A stretch of 64,000 nucleotides of DNA from CAIVAT01 sp964525995 (GTDB lineage Bacteria > Bacteroidota > Bacteroidia > Bacteroidales > FEN-979), in NCBI GenBank assembly GCA_964525995.1, contig CAZGIM010000003.1:1-64000 (forward strand). The letters are read 5' to 3'. Shown here one piece after another: positions 50,661 through 60,122 of this stretch; the first letter of the stretch is position 1, and the number at the start of each line of letters is the position of its first letter. The translations under genes were made by a program, and so were the position numbers. A model generated the notes under the pieces. It did not search any database. It saw only the letters and a program-made list of their open reading frames with translations, and was not told the DNA's origin.

Positions 50661-52019
50661 TCAGAAGAAATAATAGGCCCCGAAAAGAATTCTGAAGTTA
50701 CCGATCTCCTTCGCATCCGACACGGTCGCGTTTTTATTGACCGTTCCATAGGCTGCCACGGTATATTCTATTTCACCTGCAAAACGAAGTTTCTGAACAT
50801 TAAAAATCAACCGGGGAGAAATCCGGTAGGCATAGGCAATATTGTTTCCGCGGGCATAATAGGGGCCGGTTATTTCGTTCGTTGCCCCGAGGTTCTGGCC
50901 AAAGGCGCCAAACAATCCCGGCTGCCAGCGGGCGCCATTGGTGTGGATTTCACCCCATGCCGCCCAGGACCGTACGTTGGCGTAATCGACAAATCCTTTA
51001 GCAGCATCTTTAATGCTTTTAACCGCGTAACCGCCCAGCATGGTGTACGCATAATTATCGTCGCCGTACACGGCTCCCGCCTTGAAAGTGAAGTTTGGAA
51101 TCCGCACTTTTACGAAGAGGCTCCCACCCATTGACCGGGACTTCTCCGAGGTCTTGTAAATTGAAGTTTGGGCTTCGGTGTGGTAGACGATGTTGTTAAT
51201 GACCGTATCATGTGCGGGCGACAAGGTGATCTCAGTTTGCAGGCGCGGGGTGAGCATAAAATAATTGATGCTGGCGCCTATCAGAAATTCGGTTTTCCTC
51301 ACCGGATTATTAAAACCATATTGCATCAACAGGTTTAATTCGGGAAGTACAGAATTTCGAAGATATTTGGAACTGATCCCGTCGGGCCCGGTGCTCATAA
51401 AATCGATCTGTTCCAGGGCCGAGAACTGGAGACTGAACTTCCCGAACTTTTGAGTGATCCTGATCTGTGGATTGCGTGAAAACACCACGAAAGGAGCTCC
51501 CGTGTTGAATGAAACGGTACCTGGCGAACATTCCGGGACAAACATTGGGTGCCACCATTGACCCATCATGAGCTCCGTTTTTGGCCAGTTTAGTTTGATC
51601 CATGCATGGCGGAGCCTGAAGGTATTGATATTCGGATTGATGTTTCCGAAAAATTCAGCTTCAAAATAGGCAGAGGTTTTTGCACCGAGAGCATCCGGGC
51701 CGGTGATGCTACCGGCTAATCGGGTTTGTATCGAGAGAATATTGAAATTGGCTTTCGCATTGATATCCCTGCCCTCCGCGTCGGGTTTCTCATTATCAGG
51801 AAATAAAAGAAAATGGCCATCACGGGAATTGACCGTCTGCCTGGAGTCAAAAATAAAATCGGTCTTGACATAGCCCGAGAACACGATCCCAAAAAGAGGG
51901 GGTTTCTTGTCTTTTGTTGTTCTTGTGTCGTTCTTGCCGGTTATTGTATCAGTCGTCTGTGCCTGCGTAGTCGCAGAGAAGATCAGCAGTGCCAGGAATA
52001 CAGAATGCATTTTTTTCAT
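50661..52019 (-). CDS. Outer-membrane porin-like protein (DcaP-type)
   Basis: The 452-residue protein has a signal peptide (MKKMHSVFLALLIFSATTQAQ). About 400 residues of alternating beta strands follow, with SGYVKTDFIFDSRQ at the start and the terminal aromatic strand NFRILFGAYYFF, which is characteristic of beta-barrels. FRLRHAWIKLNWPKTELMMGQWWHPMF resembles DcaP-like dicarboxylate/aromatic porins. It diverges from the acyl-CoA synthetase gene across a shared 187-bp intergenic region, so common control is possible. Substrate unknown. Confidence 0.78.
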   Translation of the reverse strand: MKKMHSVFLALLIFSATTQAQTTDTITGKNDTRTTKDKKPPLFGIVFSGYVKTDFIFDSRQTVNSRDGHFLLFPDNEKPDAEGRDINAKANFNILSIQTRLAGSITGPDALGAKTSAYFEAEFFGNINPNINTFRLRHAWIKLNWPKTELMMGQWWHPMFVPECSPGTVSFNTGAPFVVFSRNPQIRITQKFGKFSLQFSALEQIDFMSTGPDGISSKYLRNSVLPELNLLMQYGFNNPVRKTEFLIGASINYFMLTPRLQTEITLSPAHDTVINNIVYHTEAQTSIYKTSEKSRSMGGSLFVKVRIPNFTFKAGAVYGDDNYAYTMLGGYAVKSIKDAAKGFVDYANVRSWAAWGEIHTNGARWQPGLFGAFGQNLGATNEITGPYYARGNNIAYAYRISPRLIFNVQKLRFAGEIEYTVAAYGTVNKNATVSDAKEIGNFRILFGAYYFF

Positions 52020-52145
52020 TGTTGAAATGGTTTTGTGAATTTTGATTCCTTATAAAACTGGTACAAAGAAAACAAGAATACCTGAAATTGCGGGGGGTAT
52101 AAGGTCCAAAGGGGCTAAAACAACACAGGTTCGGTATAAAATCCT

Positions 52146-52153
52146 TAACTTCG
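52146..52153 (+). promoter_or_regulatory. Possible promoter -7 element TAACTTCG
   Basis: TAACTTCG differs from TAnnTTTG by one base and lies 53 bp before ATG 52207. It would transcribe the acyl-CoA synthetase and would sit inside the frame extension to 52042, arguing against that longer start. Confidence 0.35.
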
Positions 52154-52206
52154 CAGCCCGGTCCGTGAAGTTGAACCGCTGTCGACCTTTTCATGCCCTA
52201 ATTCAT

Positions 52207-54897
52207 ATGAATATTCATAAACTCAACAACATTTTTAACCCGCAGCGTATTGCACTGATTGGGGTCACTACCAATCCTAACAGTGTCAGCGGTAAAGTAT
52301 TGATAAATCTGGTAAGCGGAGGATTCCGCGGAGTGGTATATCCCGTTAATCCCGAGCACGAAGCCGTGATGGGAATTCCATGTTATCCCGACGTGACCTC
52401 GCTGCCCAGGGTTCCTGATCTTGCCATTATCTGTACGCCTGCCGTAAAGGTTCCGGAGATGGTGAAGGCATGCGGAGCCTTTGGGATCAGAGGAATCATT
52501 ATCATTTCTGCCGGTTTTAAAGAGATCGGGGACGAAGGGAAAAAGCTGGAAGATGAGATCAGGGCAGTTCTGAAGGAGATCCCGGATATGCGGATCATCG
52601 GTCCCAACTGTCTGGGTATTATCGTGCCGGGTTTGAAATTGAATGCCTCATTTGCTGCCGATATGCCTAAACCCGGGAATATTGCGTTTATATCCCAATC
52701 GGGGGCGTTGTGCACCTCGGTTTTAGACTGGGCGATTGAAGGTAAGATCGGTTTTTCTCAGTTTGTTTCGATCGGGAACAGCATTGACGTTGAATTTGGT
52801 GATCTGATTGATTATTTCGGTGAGGATGAAAATACAAAGTGTATCATCTTGTATATTGAATCGATACAAAATCCCAGGAAGTTCATGACGGCCGCCCGGG
52901 CTTTCGCGCGGAAAAAACCAATCATTGTTTATAAGGCGGGCCGGTTTCCCGAGTCGGCCCACGTTGCAGCGTCACACACGGGAGCCATGGCATCGGAGGA
53001 TGCCGTTTACGATGCCGCATTTCAAAGAGCCGGATTGGCAAGGGTCTATGAAATCGGCGATATTTTCAGTGTGGCCGAACTGATCGGACGCAACCGTTTT
53101 CCGCAAGGGCCCAGGCTTGGCATCATCACCAATGCAGGCGGACCCGGAGTTATGGCAACGGATGCACTGATTGCTTCAAATGGCATACTTGCCGAACTTT
53201 CTACGGAAACGATGACCCTGCTTAATGAGAACCTTCCGGAATTCTGGTCTCACGGAAATCCGGTCGATGTTCTGGGAGATGCACGGGCTAAACGGATCGC
53301 TAAAGCCACTCAGATCGTTTTAAATGATCCGAATGTCGATGCAGTCCTGGTGATTCTGACACCCCAGGCTATGACCAGCCCGAATGCAACAGCTAAGGAG
53401 ATCAGCGCGCTGGTGAGCTCTACACGGAAACCAATTCTTGCTGCCTGGCTTGGCGGACAAAGTATGCATGAAGCCGATGATATTCTCGTTGAAAATGGAA
53501 TCCCGTCCTACAAAACTCCTGAACAAGCCATCCGGGCCTTCATGACCCTGGTCGCATACAACCGGAATCTGGCCACACTCTATGAGACCCCCAAAGATAT
53601 TCCGGTTGAATTCAATATCGATCGTCAGCAAAAAAGGGCCGAATTTAAAGAGCTGATCAAAGGGCAAGGACCCGTTTTAGCGGAAAACATATCGAAATCC
53701 ATCCTCGAAAATTATGGCATTTCGACTACCCTCCCGGTCTTTGCTGCCACGGCCGATGAAGCTGTTGACACAGCAGGTAAGATCGGATTCCCAGTGGTAC
53801 TTAAAATTCATTCACCCGATATAACCCATAAATCGGATGTTGGCGGTGTACAGTTGAATCTCGGTACTGAAAAACAGGTAAGGGCGGCTTTTGAAAGGAT
53901 TATGGAGACTGCCAGTATCCGGTGTCCTGATGCCCGGGTAGAAGGAGTAACGGTTCAGAAGATGGTGTCGCCGAAAGATGCTGTTGAAATGATTCTGGGT
54001 ATCAAGAAAGACAGCGTCTTTGGTACTGTTTTAATGATTGGGATGGGCGGTATCACGGCAGAGCTCTTCAGCGACAAGGCATTGGGATTTCCCCCTCTGA
54101 ATGAGCGTTTAGCGCGACGCATGATCGAATCACTCAGGATATATCCGTTATTGAGTGGCTACCGGGGAAGTCAACCAAAAAATACTGAAAAACTCATTCA
54201 GGTTCTCATCCGGTTGTCCTATCTGGCTGCCGATTATCCCGAGATCACGGAACTTGACATTAACCCGCTGCTGGTGACCCCCGATGAAGTAATTGCACTT
54301 GATGCCCGGGTCGTGTATGATTCGGCAATGACCGTCTCACCCGGTACTGATCCCTATTCCCATCTCGCTCTTCATCCCTATCCGGAGAAATATGTCAAAA
54401 ACGCGACCCTGCAGGATGGAACCGGTGTTTCGCTACGGCCAATTAAACCTGAAGATGAGCCGCTCTGGCTTGAAATGTTGGGCAGTTGTTCCAAGGAATC
54501 GCTGTATTCCCGCTTCCGGTACTTCTTCCATTGGCAATCGCACGAGGTTGCTACCCGTTACTGTTATATCGATTATAACCGCGAAATAGCTATCGTAGCT
54601 GAAATTCTCGAAGAGGGGCAAAAGAAGCTGATTGGCATTGGACGTTTAATTGCCGATCCCGACCATGAATCGGTGGAATATGCCATTTTAATTCCCGATG
54701 CATGGCAGCAAAAAGAGTTAGGCAACATCCTGACCGATTTCTGTATCGAAGTTGCCTGTGCCGGACCATTCAAAAAAATAGTCGCGCAAACTACCACCGA
54801 TAATAAACGGATGATCTCTGTATTCCAGAAAAGAGGATTCGAAATCAGTATCAATAATGAAGATTCAACAGTTGATGTCATTAAATATTTAAAATAA
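52207..54897 (+). CDS. ADP-forming acyl-CoA synthetase fused to GNAT domain
   Basis: The 896-residue protein comprises a CoA-binding domain (IFNPQRIALIGVTTNPNSVSGKVL), a ligase-CoA domain with the phosphohistidine loop ASHTGAMASEDAVYDAAFQ, an ATP-grasp domain (GFPVVLKIHSPDITHKSDVGGV and LDINPLLV) and a C-terminal GNAT acetyltransferase (ISVFQKRGFEISIN). ADP-forming enzymes of this type convert acetyl-CoA plus ADP and Pi to acetate and ATP. The GNAT-fused form also matches protein acetyltransferases of the Pat/YfiQ kind, in which the synthetase part is inactive. Here the phosphohistidine loop is intact, which favours activity. ATG 52207 is chosen. Confidence 0.88.
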   Translation: MNIHKLNNIFNPQRIALIGVTTNPNSVSGKVLINLVSGGFRGVVYPVNPEHEAVMGIPCYPDVTSLPRVPDLAIICTPAVKVPEMVKACGAFGIRGIIIISAGFKEIGDEGKKLEDEIRAVLKEIPDMRIIGPNCLGIIVPGLKLNASFAADMPKPGNIAFISQSGALCTSVLDWAIEGKIGFSQFVSIGNSIDVEFGDLIDYFGEDENTKCIILYIESIQNPRKFMTAARAFARKKPIIVYKAGRFPESAHVAASHTGAMASEDAVYDAAFQRAGLARVYEIGDIFSVAELIGRNRFPQGPRLGIITNAGGPGVMATDALIASNGILAELSTETMTLLNENLPEFWSHGNPVDVLGDARAKRIAKATQIVLNDPNVDAVLVILTPQAMTSPNATAKEISALVSSTRKPILAAWLGGQSMHEADDILVENGIPSYKTPEQAIRAFMTLVAYNRNLATLYETPKDIPVEFNIDRQQKRAEFKELIKGQGPVLAENISKSILENYGISTTLPVFAATADEAVDTAGKIGFPVVLKIHSPDITHKSDVGGVQLNLGTEKQVRAAFERIMETASIRCPDARVEGVTVQKMVSPKDAVEMILGIKKDSVFGTVLMIGMGGITAELFSDKALGFPPLNERLARRMIESLRIYPLLSGYRGSQPKNTEKLIQVLIRLSYLAADYPEITELDINPLLVTPDEVIALDARVVYDSAMTVSPGTDPYSHLALHPYPEKYVKNATLQDGTGVSLRPIKPEDEPLWLEMLGSCSKESLYSRFRYFFHWQSHEVATRYCYIDYNREIAIVAEILEEGQKKLIGIGRLIADPDHESVEYAILIPDAWQQKELGNILTDFCIEVACAGPFKKIVAQTTTDNKRMISVFQKRGFEISINNEDSTVDVIKYLK

Positions 54898-54934
54898 GTG
54901 TCACCTCACTCCGTTAGTGTTTAAATTGAAAACC

Positions 54935-55459
54935 ATGAACAGACGATCACTTTTAAATTTTATTCTCTTTACAGGATTAGTTTGGGTTATATCCTCCTGC
55001 TCGGTTACCTCTCATCCCTATGAGACCATGATCCTGGGGAAGTGGAAACCACTCAAAGTCGAGAAATTCATCGACTCAGCCGCTTATAAAGCTGTCATGG
55101 CATCGCAGGCGACTACAGGCGAAAAGACCGAAAAAGGAAATCAAATAGTCCGGGGAACTTCACCGGATAAGCTTACAGCAGCACTCGACCGGTTGTTCCA
55201 AGCTGAATCAAGAGCTGAAATGGAAGTTTTTGCCGATAAGACCGTGGTGAAAAAGTATACCCAGAAAGAGATCAAGGCAACCTGGAAAATGAAAGGAAAA
55301 GGGTCCCGGATGATTGTGAAAAACATCGAAAATAAAAGGAAATACACCATCGATCTACTGGAAGTATCAAAAGAACAGGTTGTTTTACTCGAACATGCTC
55401 CCGTAGGCGATATAAAAATCACTTACGTAAGATTGGACTATACCCCTTCGCCAGAATAA
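54935..55459 (+). CDS. Lipoprotein of unknown function
   Basis: From ATG 54935 the 174-residue protein has a signal peptide with lipobox VISSC, so it should be a membrane-anchored lipoprotein. The mature part contains ETMILGKWKPLKVEK near the start, a polar low-complexity stretch and then beta strands ATWKMKGKGSRMIVKN and KYTIDLLEVSKEQVVLLE. This resembles lipocalin-like DUF domains of Bacteroidota. No enzymatic motif is visible. It follows the acyl-CoA synthetase by 37 bp and may share its transcript. Confidence 0.7.
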   Translation: MNRRSLLNFILFTGLVWVISSCSVTSHPYETMILGKWKPLKVEKFIDSAAYKAVMASQATTGEKTEKGNQIVRGTSPDKLTAALDRLFQAESRAEMEVFADKTVVKKYTQKEIKATWKMKGKGSRMIVKNIENKRKYTIDLLEVSKEQVVLLEHAPVGDIKITYVRLDYTPSPE

Positions 55460-55565
55460 CTTTTTATATCCCATCGCCGGGGAATCGCCCGCTATTATAG
55501 ACCGATTCGGGACAACTTTTTCTATTATCCCGTACGACTAAAAATTTCATGAACGGGTTGATTGA

Positions 55566-56516
55566 TCAGCTTCTCAGCTTTTTGGCTATTTCGTTCAGCA
55601 TAACATCCGTCATTTTTGACAGGTCATACTGATAGTTCAGGCCCCAGTCTTGTTTTGCCACGGAATCGTCGATCCGCGCAGGCCAGGAATTGGCGATAGC
55701 CTGACGGAAATCGGGGGTATAGGTAATCTCAAATTCAGGAATGTGTTTTTTGATTTCACCGGCTAAAACGGCAGGAGTAAAGCTGATACCGGCCACATTG
55801 TAGCTCGATCGCAGCGACAGTTTTGCTGAATCGGCTTCCATTACGTCAATGGTGGCCTTGATGGCATCGGGCATAAACATCATGGGAAGCGCTGATTCGG
55901 GACCCAGGAAACAATCATATTTTTTGTGCCGGATGGCCTCATAAAAAATTTCAACGGCATAGTCAGTGGTTCCACCGCCTGCTTCGGTCTTGTAACTGAT
56001 CAGTCCGGGATAACGCAGGCTGCGGGTATCGACGCCGTATTTATTGAAATAGTACTCTATCCAGCGTTCACCGGCCAGTTTGCTTATTCCATAAACCGTG
56101 TTGGGCTCCATAATGGTAAATTGCGGCGTATCAAAACGGGGTGTGGTGGGTCCGAATACCGCAATGGAAGAGGGCCAGAAAATTTTACTGATCTTCAGTT
56201 CCCGGGCCAGCTCCAGCACATTCATCAGGCTGCGCATGTTAATATCCCAGGATGGAAGGGGCCGTTTTTCGGCATTACCCGAAAGGATGGCTGCAAGATG
56301 GTAGATTTGGGTGATCTTTTCGTGCTCCAGGATCAGTTGGAGCTTTGAAGCATCCAGCACATCCAGGATTTCAAATGGCCCGGAAGCGGCAACATCGGGT
56401 GGCGCAGGCCGGATATCGGTCGCAATTACTTTTGAGTCTCCATAGATCTTTCGCAGTTCAAGGGTGAGTTCCGAGCCGATTTGACCTGCACATCCGATTA
56501 CCAATATTTTGTCCAT
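55566..56516 (-). CDS. tdh: L-threonine 3-dehydrogenase (SDR/epimerase type)
   Basis: The 316-residue protein has the Rossmann motif VIGCAGQIGSELT and the SDR catalytic Ser and Tyr-x3-Lys (FWPSSIAVFGP, VYGISKLAGE). It also has the hallmark GGGTTDYAVEIFYEA of the short-chain threonine dehydrogenase family, which separates it from UDP-sugar epimerases. It oxidises threonine to 2-amino-3-ketobutyrate with NAD+. The next enzyme, Kbl, is encoded at 38.3 kb, so the pathway is split but lies within the same region. It is monocistronic. Confidence 0.92.
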   Translation of the reverse strand: MDKILVIGCAGQIGSELTLELRKIYGDSKVIATDIRPAPPDVAASGPFEILDVLDASKLQLILEHEKITQIYHLAAILSGNAEKRPLPSWDINMRSLMNVLELARELKISKIFWPSSIAVFGPTTPRFDTPQFTIMEPNTVYGISKLAGERWIEYYFNKYGVDTRSLRYPGLISYKTEAGGGTTDYAVEIFYEAIRHKKYDCFLGPESALPMMFMPDAIKATIDVMEADSAKLSLRSSYNVAGISFTPAVLAGEIKKHIPEFEITYTPDFRQAIANSWPARIDDSVAKQDWGLNYQYDLSKMTDVMLNEIAKKLRS

Positions 56517-56763
56517 CCAATTACTGTTTTTTCAAATTTCGTGCAAAATTAGAAAGAAATACCATGAAAAAGGCAAAAACCAAAATGCAAAATTAAAATC
56601 TGGTTACTGGACAAAGTATGAACATGCTTTAATCATATCGGGTCAATTCCCCACCCCTTGGGTCGGAACCTGGGTCCAGGGCTTGTCCTGGGGGTCATAC
56701 CATTTATTTTGTTAACCTGCCAACCCTTCTCATCCAAAATCAGGTATTGGGAACGTATTGAAA

Positions 56764-59037
56764 TTACCCGATCTTCAGTAAAAGTACACCGTGTGAAGGA
56801 AGCTTGAAATCCATCATATTTCCGGATTTACCCAATGATTTCTGGCGCCAAAGATCACGAACGGGTAAGCCTGTTTTCAGTCCTGCTTTTCCCATACTCA
56901 GGGAATGGAATACTGTGTTAGCCCCCAGGTTGAAGATGCCGACAGCTTTACTGCCATCCGACAATTCTTTGATCCATACCTGGATATCACCCTCTTTAAT
57001 AACAGGTGTAGCCGGTTTGCCTAGCGGATCCTGGTTAATCGCGATCACTTCGTCGTTTGTCAGCAGGTTCAGGGTGAATTCATCGAGCCGCTCCAGATCG
57101 CAACCGATCAGTAACGGTGCTGAAAGGAGGCACCATAAAGAGATATGGGTGTATTGTTCATCGGGAGTAAGCCGGGTTGGGTGCAGGTTGGGACCCCAAC
57201 CGACCCAGCCGACGATCAGCATGTCGGGATCGTTCCAGTTGCCGGGTTTGCCATATTTCGCATTCTCAACCTGACTGAACCCGATCTCTTTAAGACTTTC
57301 CCACGTGTCGGTGATATCTTCGGTAGTCCGCCAGAGATTACCTCCCACCTCATCACCCCATTCCCAGACTTTACTCATACCATACTGGCACAGGCTGTAA
57401 ACAATATCGCGATCAACCCGGTAAAGCGCATCCCGCATCACGAAATAGGGCTTCTTCCGTTCAGGCAGCGAAGTGTCTTTGGCAATACCGTCATAGGAAC
57501 ACCAGTCGTATTTCAAGTAATCAACACCCCACGCAGCAAATGACCGGGCATCCTGGATTTCATGCTGGTAACTTGCTGTATATTCGCCACAGGTCAACGG
57601 ACCTGGTGAACTATAGATGCCGAATTTCAATCCCAGGGCGTGAATGCTATCGCCCAGCCGTTTCATGTCGGGAAATTTTTCATTGGTAAGGATGTTTCCG
57701 GATGGATCGCGCTTGGGCTCCCGGTCTTTCGGGATCTCCCATCCATCGTCGATATTTACATAAGTCCAGCCATGTTCCTGAAGTCCTTTGTCGCGAAAAG
57801 TCCTGGCGCTTGAAATTACTTTCTGCTCATCAACGGCCAGTCCCCAGCAATTCCAACTGTTCCAGCCCATCGGAGGTGTCAAACATATGCGATCGCCGAT
57901 CGAGATGGTCAGTTCTGAGGTGACCACACCCTTTTTGTTTTGTGCCTTTATGGTCACAGTGTATTTTCCCGGCTGATCAACTTTCCCGGTGATGATCCCG
58001 GTTTTCGGATCGAGTGATAAACCGGGAGGCAGGTTGAAGGCTTCGAAAGTTATAGGTCGGTCACCTGAGGTCGGGATGGTGAAAAGAAAGGGTTTCCCGG
58101 GTCGTGCTGCTGTGACAGTCGGACTGTTTATCCGCGGGGCATCGTCGGGGAGTGGGGTAGTGATATATGGGGTTTCGTCGCACAGTTCAAGAATATCGGA
58201 AGAAGAAGCCAGTTCGAACCGGTAAGATACCAGTTGCGATTGATCTTCCTTCTTCAGTTTTATTGAGAATTCTCTCGTATCACCGGGGTTCAGTAATAGT
58301 TTTTCCGCCATCTCCCACGTTATCTCCCCGGTAAGCTTATTTTTGGCAACCATGCTGAATTTTCCCTCCACCTTGTAGGATGAGGAGGTATTCCTGACAA
58401 AGATCTTCTTTTCAATCGATGTTGCGGTAAACTGAAAAGGTGAAACATTGTTTTCGAGTACGAGATAATCAGTCAGTTTCCTCATTCTGATACACTGGTC
58501 ACCTGTGTACATCCCGCCCTGACCGCCCTGGTCGTAAACCCGCACAGCGATCACATTGTCCTGATCCCAGCGAATTCTCGGATCATTCACTGCCAGTGTA
58601 TAATTCCTTTTCTTATCCCAGAAATTGATCGGCGCATAGATGAAATTTGTGTCGGAGGCCAGATCCGACGATGCGTTCACTCCGTTGATCCCGAAGAGTT
58701 TCCCATTCAGGAACGCTTGGTCAAAGTTGTTGATCTTCCCAAGGTAAATGAGCAGGCTGTCTTTCAGGAAAACATTGTTTTTCAGGGAAGAAGGAATGAC
58801 TATGTGGACCCTGAACCAGGCGTAACCATCGTAGGGATCATACCCCTGTGATTCCCAGATCTTGTCGGCGTGGATGGTTTTCCAACCCGAATCGTCATAA
58901 CCGGATTTTGCATAGTTGGGATTGTCACCCTGAAAGAATTTCCACGGAATATTCAGGTTGATTTGATCCTGCGCGGTAAGCGTAACCGGGATCATGAACA
59001 AAAGCAGAGAAATGAGCAGGAATGTTTTTAATTTCAT
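56764..59037 (-). CDS. GH27 alpha-galactosidase-like enzyme, secreted
   Basis: The 757-residue protein has a signal peptide (TFLLISLLLFMIPVTLTAQ) and an N-terminal jelly-roll resembling GH2-type sugar-binding domains (about 25-190). A middle region is followed by an Ig-like module (about 300-380, NLPPGLSLDPKTGIITG) and the GH27 catalytic domain starting LTPPMGWNSWNCWG. The nucleophile D511 lies in YLKYDWC and the acid/base is probably D574 in TTEDITD. GH27 enzymes release alpha-linked galactose or N-acetylgalactosamine. There is no T9SS domain, so it is likely periplasmic. It may form a glycan-use locus with the GH2 gene at 60 kb. Confidence 0.9.
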   Translation of the reverse strand: MKLKTFLLISLLLFMIPVTLTAQDQINLNIPWKFFQGDNPNYAKSGYDDSGWKTIHADKIWESQGYDPYDGYAWFRVHIVIPSSLKNNVFLKDSLLIYLGKINNFDQAFLNGKLFGINGVNASSDLASDTNFIYAPINFWDKKRNYTLAVNDPRIRWDQDNVIAVRVYDQGGQGGMYTGDQCIRMRKLTDYLVLENNVSPFQFTATSIEKKIFVRNTSSSYKVEGKFSMVAKNKLTGEITWEMAEKLLLNPGDTREFSIKLKKEDQSQLVSYRFELASSSDILELCDETPYITTPLPDDAPRINSPTVTAARPGKPFLFTIPTSGDRPITFEAFNLPPGLSLDPKTGIITGKVDQPGKYTVTIKAQNKKGVVTSELTISIGDRICLTPPMGWNSWNCWGLAVDEQKVISSARTFRDKGLQEHGWTYVNIDDGWEIPKDREPKRDPSGNILTNEKFPDMKRLGDSIHALGLKFGIYSSPGPLTCGEYTASYQHEIQDARSFAAWGVDYLKYDWCSYDGIAKDTSLPERKKPYFVMRDALYRVDRDIVYSLCQYGMSKVWEWGDEVGGNLWRTTEDITDTWESLKEIGFSQVENAKYGKPGNWNDPDMLIVGWVGWGPNLHPTRLTPDEQYTHISLWCLLSAPLLIGCDLERLDEFTLNLLTNDEVIAINQDPLGKPATPVIKEGDIQVWIKELSDGSKAVGIFNLGANTVFHSLSMGKAGLKTGLPVRDLWRQKSLGKSGNMMDFKLPSHGVLLLKIG

Positions 59038-59141
59038 GACATGGATTGAATAATAGTGATTTAAAAAATGAATAAAGAGTAGTTGCCAGGTGAAAATAAT
59101 TTATTTCAAAGGTATCATTTTATGACGAAACCTGGTTTGAG

Positions 59142-59173
59142 ACCCCGACGGGGTACCCCCACCCCGACGGGGT
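59142..59173. repeat. Tandem palindromes ACCCCGACGGGGT
   Basis: Two identical 13-bp palindromic units (59142-59154 and 59161-59173) are separated by 6 bases in the gap between the GH27 and GrpB genes. Each unit can form a CCCC/GGGG mini-hairpin, and together they could form alternative structures. They resemble REP-like intergenic palindromes. No other copy was noticed in the window. Confidence 0.6.
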
Positions 59174-59280
59174 GCACCCACCCTGTTCGTTTAGAATTGG
59201 TTATGAGGTGCTTTCAGAATTGATTTTGATTTGAAAACTCAAAAGCCGAAATATACGCGAGCAGGAACAAATGGTAATAG

Positions 59281-59288
59281 TACATTTG
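59281..59288 (+). promoter_or_regulatory. GrpB gene promoter -7 element TACATTTG
   Basis: TACATTTG fits TAnnTTTG and lies 10 bp before ATG 59299 and 16 bp before ATG 59305. The predicted start near 59295 leaves almost no leader, which favours 59305. Confidence 0.5.
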
Positions 59289-59304
59289 TGCTTTAATTAT
59301 GTTC

Positions 59305-59925
59305 ATGGATTCACAGGAAAACCGGAAACGGGAACTTCATGAAATGTCGCCTGCAGAATTGGGAAGGCTTTTCCCGATAGAGCTGGTAGGATACAATCCT
59401 GAATGGAAGAAAGTATTTGAGGACGAGAAAGGAAAGATTGAACTAAGACTGGCCGGAATTACCACAACACGCATCAGTCACATCGGAAGCACCGCAATTC
59501 CCGGCATCATGGCCAAACCCACCATTGACATTTTGCTGGAGATCAACTTTTTCAAAGAGATGATGATGACGGAAATCATGGCAAAGGATAACCAGTTGTC
59601 ATTGATCAAAGAGGGGCTTGGGGCTGAGGGATACCGTTGTCTTCAGAAACCGGAGAATCCTCCACCCCACATGATGTTCGTCAAAGGCTATACCCTAACC
59701 GGCTTTTCCGGGCAGGCGTTTCATGTTCATGTCAGATACCCCGGTGAATGGGCTGAGATTCACTTCCGCGATTACCTGTTGCAGCACCCAAAGGCAGCGG
59801 CTGAATATGAAGCGTTGAAGATCAGGTTGGCTGAACAATTCCGGAATGACCGGGATGGATATACCGAAGCTAAAAGCGATTTTATCCGAAGCATAAGCCA
59901 AACCTGGACAAGACAAAATGGATAA
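59305..59925 (+). CDS. GrpB-family (UPF0157) nucleotidyltransferase-fold protein
   Basis: The 206-residue protein has the GrpB core: IELVGYNPEWKKVFEDEK, the nucleotidyltransferase-like IGSTAIPGIMAKPTIDILLEI and HVHVRYPGEW. The family has the polymerase-beta fold (GS-x..D-x-D) and is often found fused to CoaE in other bacteria; its substrate is not known. ATG 59305 is preferred because of the promoter position; ATG 59299 is two codons upstream. The gene stands alone, and the following 197 bp to the GH2 stop have no recognisable feature. Confidence 0.83.
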   Translation: MDSQENRKRELHEMSPAELGRLFPIELVGYNPEWKKVFEDEKGKIELRLAGITTTRISHIGSTAIPGIMAKPTIDILLEINFFKEMMMTEIMAKDNQLSLIKEGLGAEGYRCLQKPENPPPHMMFVKGYTLTGFSGQAFHVHVRYPGEWAEIHFRDYLLQHPKAAAEYEALKIRLAEQFRNDRDGYTEAKSDFIRSISQTWTRQNG

Positions 59926-60122
59926 TCAAAAACAAAGTCACAAGTCAAAATGCAAATATTTCGATGGATCATGTTCTGAAAGTGATCGATAAAATGCTCA
60001 GATAGGGGCAATGGCTGACCGGCTCTCTCGCTATCTGCTTTTCGACGGTTGTTAGGCGATCTCACTATATCACGATCGAAGCATTGATTGTTCCGGTTAA
60101 TCTGCCAATGCTTTGTCCATGG

